Source: Rhizophagus sp. LPA8_4_AMF (taxonomy: Eukaryota > Glomeromycota > Glomeromycetes > Glomerales > Glomeraceae). From it: 27,131 bases of DNA. Position 1 is the first letter of the stretch, and every line of letters starts with the position of its first letter. Shown piece after piece: positions 18,333-27,131 of this stretch. The stretch spans positions 1 through 27,131 of the forward strand of contig JADRCO010000747.1 of NCBI GenBank assembly GCA_021464525.1, in the 5' to 3' direction. Both the position numbers and the translations under genes were made by a program. The notes under the pieces were generated by a model that made no database searches, had not been told where the DNA came from, and was given only the letters and a program-made list of their open reading frames with translations.

Positions 18333-19641
18333 ATTTCTATGAATTTTATTCCTCGTTTTTTTATATCCTCGTAATAAAATTGTTCTTTTTTTGTCGTAAT
18401 AAGTTTTGTCCTTCTTCTATTGAAACTTCGACTTCCTCAAATATAACAAATTTTGCAAATTAAAAGGTAAAAATGCTTTTTGTATGAAAAATTTATCGAA
18501 CATCATGAAAATTAAAACTTTTAATGTATTTTATGATAAATTTAGTAATGCATTATTTGAAAACTGATTTGTAAAAAGCAATCTATGATATTATAAGCCA
18601 TTAATGCCTAAAGATAAAGATTATTGAAAGTTTCGGATGAACAAATTGAGATTTGTTTTAAAAATAACTATTAACTATTTCAAGAAATTCTCTTAATATG
18701 GTAGGTTAATTGATTAATAAGTTTTTTTTTTTATTAAAAGAGAATATTTATAGTATTTTTTTATTAATGTATAGGAAGTCCCCTTGGATACAATGTACAG
18801 ATTTAAAGGTCTTAATTCTAGACTGATTTTGGACATATATTGCACAAATATTCATAGATTGAATAAAGCATTGACATATGGTAGCACTTTACATACGCAG
18901 TACATATATTCTTTGAAGTGCAAGTATGCAACACAATCTAAAAATTATATTTGCAGTCTTTAAAAAAGGTAATTGTTGATGTCTGACAGTGATTCGTAAA
19001 TTTGAACTATTGATAAATTCTAATTCTCACATATGTTCAACCTACTAGTATCGTTACGTAATACACATATTACGCATATTGTCGGTACGATAAAAAAATT
19101 ATGGCTTTGAAAGTGTAATATTTACAAAGATTTTACGCAACAATTTCAAAAAGCTTTAGAATTAGCGTTAATTTTAATATAATAGACGCTTATCATATAA
19201 TCAGGATAATTAACGACACGATTAAGTTTTTTTTATTAGAAAGTCTTCTAAGCGAATTTTAGATTTTCTAATATTATTGCACTCACCAATTAATCTTTAT
19301 TATTTATATATTGTAATAACTTTATTCTTCTCATCGTACTACATTTGCGAAGATTATTACAGATTAAATTTTGTGTGTAATATATTTAATAGTTATGAAT
19401 TATTCAATATTCAATGATGAAAAAAAATAAAATAACTACTACTTCATCGTACGAGGATGAAGAAACATGTATTGATAAATCTTTTGAAATGATTATTTTT
19501 ATATGAATTATGAAATACAAATTGAAATAAAATACATTAAAATGAAATTGAGAGTTATAGTATATCTTTACTCATCCATATTTAACAAGTAATATACAAT
19601 AGTCGAATGAGTAAAAATCTATACTAAATAATTCTACACAT
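18333..19641. other. spacer, no gene seen
   Basis: AT-rich with no coherent open frame. The part nearest 19641 is likely to contain the 3' UTR of the minus-strand BOI-like gene. Confidence 0.45.
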
Positions 19642-22600
19642 CTACACATAATATCCCATAGAAATTTCGTTATATTTGTTATTTTTAGGAATATAAGTAG
19701 TTCTAGATGCATTTATTAGTGATAATGTCATTGAAGGAAATTTTGGCATTTTTGTGGGTGAATTTGGAATTTGTGATTTTGGATATTTTGTACGAGATGC
19801 TAAAGTTGGTGACGATGGTGGCGATTTAATAACTTTATGTGACGACGAGTGATCATGCTCAGGAGGTGGTGGGGATTTATTAAATTTACGTAATGACGAA
19901 TGATCATGTTCAGGAAGAGGAGATGGAGGAGGTGGTGGTGGTTTAATAACTTTATGTGGATTTGAATTTGATGGTTTAGGACGTGGTGGAGGAGCACCTG
20001 TTGGTGGTGCTTTAGGTTTAGGCAGTGAAGATAATGGTATCGTAGTAATTAGTTTATATTCAGATATTGGTGGAGAAGGAGCAGGACGTGGTGGTAAATT
20101 TGAAAATGTTGATGGAAATATATTAGAAGAGAGTGAATTATCCATTAATATATTTGGTGGAGAAGGAGCAGGACGTGATGGTAAATTCGAAAATGTTGAA
20201 GTTGATGGAAATATATTAGAAGAGAGTGAATTATCTATTAAAACATTTGGTGGAGAAGGAGCAAGACGAGGTGGTAAATTCGAAAATGTTGAAATTGATG
20301 GTAGAGAGGTAGAATCGTCTATTAATATATTTGGCGGAGATGGAGCGGGACGAGGTTGATGCATTCGATTCGCCATTTTACGAGCCTCATGTAATGAAAC
20401 TGTTTGAATATGATCCGATGAAGTAATAGTGACTATAAATAAAGTTATGATTAAAGTTTTTAACATTTTGATCATTTTGGTTGAATTTAATAAATTTCAT
20501 ATTTAATATCTCATACCTTTTTTGCCTATATCAATAGTAGTTTTCATTATAGCTCTCATCCAACCTCTCAGTATCTCTAAATCTTCATGAACAAAGAAAT
20601 GAGGACGTTCCGTATCATGAAGTAACTTGAATCCATATTTTCCCTGATATACATTTTCATCCGGAATAACTCTATACCCTGTAAGTTCAATTTGACCTTT
20701 TATTTTTACTGATTGTAATGACTAATATTATCGGAAAAAAAAAAAATGTAAGTATATAAATAATAATATTTTAAAATAACGTGATGTAATGTAACAAATA
20801 TTTCCTACCTTGTCACCTTTTAAGTAATATAAAGTCGACCCTTTTAAAATACAAAACCGATTTTTCCAATTTCTATACTTGTCACCTTGTTTTTTTAACC
20901 AACCATCATGATCTGGTATACCAATTTTTCTTAATACATCATTATTTGTATTGATATAATCAATATTATGTTCAGAATAATAACTGTTTACTCTGCTTTC
21001 TCTTTTTTCTAAATTATTCTTTTCTGCATTACTATTAAAATAAATATAAATTAATAACGAATACGAAAATTAAATTGTCATGAGAGGATTTTCAATACAA
21101 AACTTACTCTAACAAATCTTTGGGAAAGCCTAATTGACTTCCAACTACACCTTTTCGATCCTAAGAATAAAAATAAATCAGAACATTTTTTACGTGAAAT
21201 AGAAAAAATAAATTTTTTTTTTATAAAATACATACAAAAGAAATTTTCTTTTTTCTTCCTGGAAGAAATTTCAATGAAGAATTTTTTTCAGGTTCAAACA
21301 AAGAATTAGAGATTGTTTCATCATGTAATACGGAAGGAGTTTTATTTTTTGATCTTTCTTCATCATTTCTTAATTTTTCCGTATTATCATCCTATCAGAA
21401 TAAATAATAATGTCAGAAATATTTATTAACGAAAAATTTTGCCATTACATTAAAGTTGTTGTTATTTACCAAAGTGAAATCCCAACCTCCTGAAAGAGAT
21501 GGACGTGATTTTTCAGATTTCTCAGATTTTTCAGATTTTTCGAATTTTTCAGATTTTTCGGATTTCTTTGCTTTTTCATCTTTATTTGATTTTCCGAAAG
21601 GACCAAATTTTAAGAAAGTCAGACTTGATTTCTTAGGTACCTACGCATATATGATATAATAAAGTTAAAATAAATAATTTTAAAATAATTTCTTCAAATG
21701 ATTTTATAGTACATACCTTTCGCCTTTCAGATTTTTCAGATTTTTCAGATTTTTCTAAAGGTGGAGGAAGCGCGTTATAATAACTTACAGGATTAATATC
21801 ACTTTTACGATTATTTAATTGATCATTGTTGTGATGATTACTAACTAAAGTATGTTGTGAATCTGAAAAAGTATCATTGGAATGAATATCACTAAGATCA
21901 GAATCCCTAAATTGTGATTTTATATGATCCTAAAAAAAAAGGTAAAAATTAATTTAAATTAAAATAATATCAAAGGAATAAAATAATACCAAAGGAAATT
22001 TACATACCTTATCAATATTATATTGATCTCTTAATGAAGCGATAGTATTCAATAATTGAACACGCCTACCAAAAGAATTGATATTTATTTCTTTAAGAGC
22101 CACTAAATCTAAACCGAGTAATACATCACCAGTGACATCGTTTTCAACAAATTTCCTTGTATCAGAATTAAAACCATTTTCATTTAACCATTGACAAACT
22201 TGATGAACATCCCAAGTTGATGGATGATCTTTAATATTAATATTATTATTTACATTATTATTATCATCATCAAAAGAAGTGGGATCATATATAATTTGAG
22301 AGTGTTGATATAAAGAATTTCTTGAAGAACTTATATCAGAATTTATTCTAGCAGAAAAATAACTACTTGTACTCTCTGTTGAAGTAGATAATCTTGATCT
22401 TCTTGAAAAACCTTTTTTTGAGCTTCTCTTGCTGTTTGAAGAACCTTCGCTATTGTAATTTATCATTACTTGTAATTTATTTCGTAAATCTTCTATCGTA
22501 TCATTAATAATAGAATTTGATTTTGAATTTGATTTTGAATTTGAATTTGAATTATTTTCTTTAGAATCCACATTATCTAATTTATAAGGTTCAGGACTTG

Positions 22601-22909
22601 TTATAATTGGAATATTATAAAGTTTATCTTCTGGGCTATTATAACTTTTGGTATGACTCATAGGAAAAAGTCCAATTTTTCCATGTATATTTTGTCCCTA
22701 TTTTTATAGACGAAAAGATTAGATTTTTTTTTATAAAATAAAAAAAAAAAAATTTTTTTTTTTTTTCTACTAACCTTCCACCAACCATCTCCATACATAT
22801 CATCTTTTTCGATAACAATTATAGGTTCCCCGTAATCAAAATCTATCTCATCATCACGCATAGCTTGATAAGGGTGAATCGCATGAACCATTTCTTGTTC
22901 CTGTGTCAT
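19642..22909 (-). CDS. BOI1/BOI2-like polarity scaffold (SH3-SAM-PH-proline-rich)
   Basis: Nine minus-strand exons (22909-22775, 22697-22008, 21929-21717, 21640-21470, 21391-21236, 21160-21108, 21031-20809, 20721-20517, 20432-19642) join without a frame break to 2637 nt and 878 aa. Every junction is GT..AG. SH3 domain at about 7-60 (AIHPYQAMRDDEIDFDYGEP, DGWWKG, GKIGLFP); SAM domain about 204-270 (TWDVHQVCQWLNENGF, DLVALKEININSFGRR); PH domain about 513-612 (DGWLKKQGDKYRNWKNRFCI, YGFKLLHD, GWMRAIMKTT). SH3, SAM, PH in this order is the architecture of budding-yeast Boi1/Boi2, plasma-membrane and bud-neck scaffolds linking Bem1/Cdc42 polarity to exocytosis. Serine/asparagine-rich linkers and SEK repeats separate the domains. 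The tail (617-878) has TVSLHEARKMANR, RPAPSPPN repeats and a six-proline run (780-785) likely to bind SH3 partners. Yeast Boi proteins are somewhat longer. The frame at 19642-20475 taken alone mimics a secreted protein (see findings). Confidence 0.92.
20089..20352 (-). repeat. 84-93 bp tandem coding repeats, RPAPSPPN units
   Basis: Within the last exon of the BOI-like gene, RPAPSPPN(I/V)L(I/M)D units begin at codons starting 20352, 20268 and 20175, with a partial fourth at 20088. Each is followed by a Ser-rich stretch ending TFSNLP. Unit lengths are 28, 31 and 29 residues. The second unit has Leu for Pro. Length variation of this array between isolates is plausible. Confidence 0.8.
21481..21766 (-). 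repeat. SEK-coding 9-bp repeats on both sides of an intron
   Basis: Glu-Lys-Ser triplet repeats (TCTGAAAAA-like units) end exon 3 (LEKSEKSEKSERRK) and recur in exon 4 (KKSEKSEKFEKSEKSEKSEK). They flank the 76-nt intron 3 (21641-21716). The repeat lies in a disordered linker between the SAM and PH domains. The plus-strand ORF over exon 4 is its shadow. Confidence 0.75.
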
Positions 22910-25101
22910 TATTATTTTAATTTCCTTCTTATAAAAATTAATATTTATTTTAAAAAGATTATGAAAGAATAAATGCGTTTTTTTTTTCTTAGGAAGAAAG
23001 ATCAAAAATTTTTTTTTTAAAATAAAATTTTTTTTTTTTTTCTTTTAAAAAAAGTAAGGAATAAAAGAACAAAGAAGGATTGACATAAACAAAAAACAAA
23101 GCTGCAACAACAAATCACAAAAAAATAAAAAAATTCCGTTGTTGATTATTATAATTAATAATTATTATTATTTACAATATATAAAAGGAAGACGAAAAAA
23201 AGTTTTAAAAAATAATAATAGGAAAGAAAAGAAAAATGATATTCTACTTTATTTATAATTTTTTTTTTATTATTTAGTGTTAGGCCGTGAGAAGATGATA
23301 TACATGCAACTCTTTAATTGATGTACAGGAAGGAGTGAGAAGAAAAAGTAACATGCGTTTGTGAATTTTTCTAAAAAGACGGGAATTTTTTTATATTTTG
23401 ACCAATTTTTAATTTATGACTTTATATATATATTTTTTTTTCTTTCATCATCTTTAACAAATTCGGTTTAACACCTTTAAATAGCCTCAAGTACTCCAAC
23501 ATATTATTAATAAGGGCCATTGTCGATAACTTGTACAACGAAAAAAAAGTATCATCCGACTATTCGATCAAGTACTTAAATATAAAAAATATTTATATTA
23601 CAAAATATATTATTACACGTGTTTCACATAAATTACACAAATAAATAAATATTTACATCAAAAACCTTTTCATAACTTTTTTAGGTAATGACATTACTAG
23701 AACATTTATGCATTAGTATGTAATATTAATGTCTAAGTTATGTACATGTTGAAAAGTGCTTATTATAAAAAAGGATTTCTATTGAATATTGAGACGTATT
23801 ATCATTTAATATTATCGTCATTTGATATCAAATATATTCTAGTTTAACTCTTGTTCGTCATCTTTAGATCATCACAATTTAGTCAATTGTTCTTTTTTTT
23901 TTATTTATGCATAAAAAAAATATATAAATTCTTCTTTTAGATTTAAATTCTTTCATGTTTTTACTAAAAATGTTATTTTTACTATTAAATTATTCAAATG
24001 TTTCTTTACTTTTTATGTAAATTATAATAATATCAATAATAATATAATAATAAAAAAAACACTACATACTTATAATTTATTTCTTGGATTATTATTGGTT
24101 AAAACTTAATATAAATAATTCTGCAATTGTTTCTTAAATTTAGATTTTTTTTTATTTCAAATTTTTTTTTTGTATTGTATCGTTTATCGGAGATTACTTG
24201 ACCAAGTTTGGGGAGTTTATTTAGCTTTTTACATACTGAAAATTATAATTATTCCAAATATGGTTATAATTTTGGTTTATTAAGTTTTGTCTCGTGTATT
24301 TGAAACGTGTATTAAAAAATGGTTTTAAGTATTATTTATGTAAACATTATTTAAGATAATATGATAAATAATAATATGATAATTTTTATTTTATTTTTAA
24401 TTTTTTTCACGCTTTTTCGCATTTTTCGTGATTCCTTCGTAAGCTAATACAATAAAAAATTGTCTGATAATTACAGATTTACTATTGTTGATCATGTCGT
24501 ATGTTTATTTGTGAATGAATGTAAATCATCAGTGTCGTAAGTTAATTTTCTCCTTAATGTACTATACACTTCATGGTGCTACTCCCTTAATCAAATATGG
24601 TATATCAATCACTCCACAATTTTTTTTTTCTACTCTTTCTTATTCAGTTTCATATTAAAATCTCGTACCATGATTAATTTCTCGGGGTTCTATATTGACC
24701 CGTGATGATTATTTCTTCTGATCAGTTATTTCATATGCTTTTGTTTATATTTATAGAATTTATAACAAATTTTCATTTTCTTTATTCTTAAAAAGGGAAT
24801 TTTTTCCTGAAAATTACTAAACAAGAAATTAGGAGTTAAGATTTTATAATCACGTAAACGATCAGAGAATGTTCTATCACATGAGCTTTCAATTAAAAAT
24901 AATTTGCATTAAAATTTACAGAATTTCTTCCGACGAACCGTAATGGTTGAACGGGTAATCTTTTTTCCGCTCGGTGATCGGGACATATATTATGTATACA
25001 GCGTAGGATCGTCGTACAGGTTACAGCTCTAAACCGAATTAATAACAAAAGTTAATAAAACTTGTATTACACAATCATTCCCGAAATATTATTATATATA
25101 T
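22910..25101. other. 2.2-kb divergent intergenic region
   Basis: Separates the minus-strand BOI-like gene and the plus-strand kinase gene, so both promoters should lie here. The part next to the BOI-like start is full of poly-T/poly-A runs (about 22975-23045). A GC-richer patch at 24929-25040 has weak resemblance to a tRNA 5' half (see rejected items). No protein-coding gene is seen. Confidence 0.5.
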
Positions 25102-25103
25102 CA

Positions 25104-25112
25104 TATATAAAA
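25104..25112 (+). promoter_or_regulatory. TATA-like box of the kinase gene
   Basis: TATATAAAA lies 27-35 nt upstream of the ATG at 25139. Motif and position only, in AT-rich DNA. Confidence 0.4.
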
Positions 25113-25138
25113 CCATTTTATGAAACTTTTTATCATTA

Positions 25139-26923
25139 ATGGAATCCTTAAAAAAATTATTTTGTTTCATAAAAACTTTATTCGTTTTATTCTTATATTA
25201 TTCTTTATTAAAACTCCTTCAAAAATTGAATAATATTATAGAAGAAATTAATAAATTTAATCATGACGAATCAAATAACGTAATTATTAAAACGTTGATC
25301 AAGAAATTAAGAAATTATTATGAATATTACAAACATGATCATGAACAACGTGTACATTATTTAATATTTGGTTTATGTTTTGGAATGTAATCGATTAAAT
25401 ACTTTTATTAAATGGTGTAATCAATGTTATTCTAAAAAATTTCAACAAAATTTTATTAATTGGACTAGTGGAATAAAGAAATTGATAATTTCATTCAAGA
25501 ATCACAATTAAATGCAAGAAATTGGACTGAATTACTTGAATGGATTCCTTATAATAGATTAAGAAATATTAAATTTTTGGCTCAAGGTGGTTTTAGTACA
25601 GTTTATAAAGCAATTTGGTTAGATGGACGAGTGAGACATTGGAATTATGAAAATCAAGTTTGGGAACGTGGTGTTAATAAACTTGATGAACAAGATTTTT
25701 TAGATGCAAATAATTCTCAAATTAAAAATTCTCTCAAAATTAATGAAAAATATGGTTGTCCAATAGTACTTAAAAATTTAAATGATTCATCAAATATCAA
25801 TACGTATTTCTTAAATGAGGTAAGCAACTATTTATTGTACATTATTAAATAATTATAAAATATTTATTTCTAATAATATTAAATAAAATACAGTGGAAAT
25901 TACATTTACAATGTCAACATGAAGCATTTTTAAATTATGCTATGCTTATTCCAATACTTGGAATAACTCAGGATCCAGTTACGTTAAATTATATGATTGT
26001 TATAGAATATGAACCTGATGGTAGTTTAAGAAATAATTTATTGATAAAAAAATTTAATCCAAATGATAAATTTAAAAATTTATGGAATATTTCAAGACAA
26101 TTAAAATCCATTCATAAATTAAATCTTGTTCATGGTAATTTTCATAGTGGTAATATACTTCACGGTAAATCTACTTTATTTATTAGCGATCTTGGATTAT
26201 GTAAACCTAATAATATAAAAAATGAAATATATGGAGTTCTTCCTTACATAGCACCAGAAGTATTACGTGGTAATCCTTACACAAAGGCTGCTGATATTTA
26301 TAGTTTTGGAATTATTATGTGGGAAATGACTTCAGGAGTTCCTGCATTTCATAATATTCCTCATGATTTAAATCTTTCTTTAAATATTTGCAGGGGTATT
26401 AGACCAGAAATTATAAAAGGAACCATGCCTGAATATATTGAATTAATGAAAAAATGTTGGAATAATGATCCTGAAAAAAGGCCAACTGCCAATGAATTAA
26501 GTAATATTTTCTTTAAATGGAGTATAAAGTATCCAATAGAAGAAGATAAAGAAAAGAGAATACCTATTCCAGGTAATTTGGATTCAGTTAGTATACACAC
26601 TACGTACAAAATAATTTATTTATTATTAAAATTTCTATAGAAAATGAACCGGGAATTATATACCATCCAAAGTCTTGTTACACAAGTAGAAAATTTGATT
26701 ATTCAGCTAAATTGAATAAAATATTATTACAAGATGAATTAAGTAATAATATTATCATTATAAGTGACAAAAATTATCGTGATGGAATCAGTAAAAATTT
26801 AGGTAAATGTATAAAAAATTGTTTTATTATAAAATTCGTGTCGCAAAATTAATAAAATTTATTTATTTTATTTATTTTACTACTTGTATATAATTAGATG
26901 AATTAGATGATTGTATAATTTAA
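25139..26923 (+). CDS. tyrosine-kinase-like protein kinase, Rhizophagus-type, with frame disruptions and HRD Asp replaced
   Basis: Four exons (25139-25819, 25894-26590, 26641-26802, 26898-26923) total 1566 nt, nominally 521 aa. A hydrophobic stretch at residues 8-27 precedes a zinc-finger-like Cys pair (ECN..WCNQC) and a linker NKEIDNFIQESQ, ELLEWIPYNRLRNIKFL typical of the kinase family expanded in Rhizophagus. Kinase landmarks: glycine loop AQGGFSTVYKAIW (148-160), Lys212 in IVLKNL, DLG at 326-328, YIAPEVL near 345, DIYSFGIIMWEMTSG, and CWNNDPEKRPTANEL. The catalytic loop reads LVHGNFHSGN: Asn309 stands where the family has the catalytic Asp. The C-terminus YHPKSCYTSRKF then DELDDCII also fits the family. 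Two opposite one-base indels near 25382 (extra G) and 25470 (missing base) put 25383-25471 out of frame, with TAA at 25388. They may be assembly errors or true inactivation. The gene is probably a weak kinase, a pseudokinase or a pseudogene. Confidence 0.8.
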
Positions 26924-27131
26924 AAGATTAAATATTACTTTAAAAGGTGCTGTATAAGGAGAATTCAAATATAGGGTTTAGAATAGGAGATCATTTTTTT
27001 TTTCGCCGTATTATTTATTAACTTCTTTAATTAGTAGGAGAGGAAGAGGTAATAAGTATTAGTTATATCCTGGCTGGTTGGGGATAAGCTTAATTTTACT
27101 AGAATCACATAATGATCAGCCGTTAGGCTGA
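26924..27131. other. spacer at window end
   Basis: No gene seen. Contains the presumed 3' UTR of the kinase gene. Confidence 0.45.

Noticed and set aside
19642..20475. Stand-alone secreted proline-rich protein
   Set aside because: The first 14 codons are intronic, and the rest is the last exon of the BOI-like gene.
21456..21659. Plus-strand ORF rich in FSD repeats
   Set aside because: It is the antisense shadow of the SEK repeats in exon 4 of the BOI-like gene.
22658..23005. 115-aa ORF beginning MIFLPKKKKTHLFF
   Set aside because: The true start of the BOI-like protein is the internal Met at 22909 (MTQEQEMV), directly before the SH3 domain. The upstream part is poly-T-derived, and the downstream part reads into intron 1.
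24929..24990. tRNA-Glu-like sequence (TCCGA..GTAATGGTT..CTTTTTTCCG)
   Set aside because: It resembles a 5' half only. The anticodon arm is wrong, there is no T-arm GGTTCGA motif at the right distance, and the acceptor stem does not close. At most it is a remnant.

Overview
This window looks like nuclear DNA of a filamentous fungus, most probably an arbuscular mycorrhizal fungus of the Rhizophagus type (Glomeromycotina). The genome is strongly AT-rich with many poly-A and poly-T runs. The real genes are broken by short GT..AG introns of about 50-210 nt. A tyrosine-kinase-like protein kinase of the kind greatly expanded in Rhizophagus sits at the right end, and there is a decayed copy of a SAM-like family that I associate with the same genus. 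The species assignment is inference from recalled families; I had no database.

Layout, left to right. (1) At 1-1821, a small Tc1/pogo-like non-autonomous element (418-590) lies upstream of an uncharacterised two-exon gene (672-1821) whose protein ends in SPRKK-type basic repeats. (2) 1822-6912 is a gene graveyard: coding-like but broken stretches (2080-3320, 4490-4992), two candidate inverted-repeat elements and AT-rich spacer. (3) 6913-11421 is the metabolic core: two intron-rich flavoenzyme genes transcribed away from each other across a 571-bp shared promoter region with a TATA-like box on each side. The minus-strand gene (6913-8463, 5 exons, 409 aa) is a monomeric sarcosine oxidase / N-methyl amino acid oxidase family member. 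The plus-strand gene (9035-11421, 7 exons, 582 aa) is an L-amino-acid-oxidase-like flavin amine oxidase. (4) 11422-18000 holds a second copy of an inverted-repeat element, a near-perfect long hairpin (12921-12979), a SAM-like family pseudogene (13705-14400), and a very AT-rich stretch with minus-strand relics of Myb/SANT-like (MADF-type) domains. (5) 19642-22909 (minus, 9 exons, 878 aa) is a BOI1/BOI2-type polarity scaffold with SH3, SAM and PH domains and a proline-rich tail. Its last exon on its own looks like a secreted proline-rich protein, but the apparent signal peptide is translated intron. (6) 25139-26923 (plus, 4 exons) is a protein kinase with two compensating frameshifts and Asn in place of the catalytic HRD Asp.

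How the genes might work together: the two oxidases could act in sequence on N-methylated amino acids (oxidative N-demethylation, then oxidative deamination), both making H2O2. This is a hypothesis from their pairing and families. The BOI-like scaffold and the kinase look like unrelated cellular and signalling genes. Exon joins given below were worked out by hand from splice consensus, reading phase and domain continuity.
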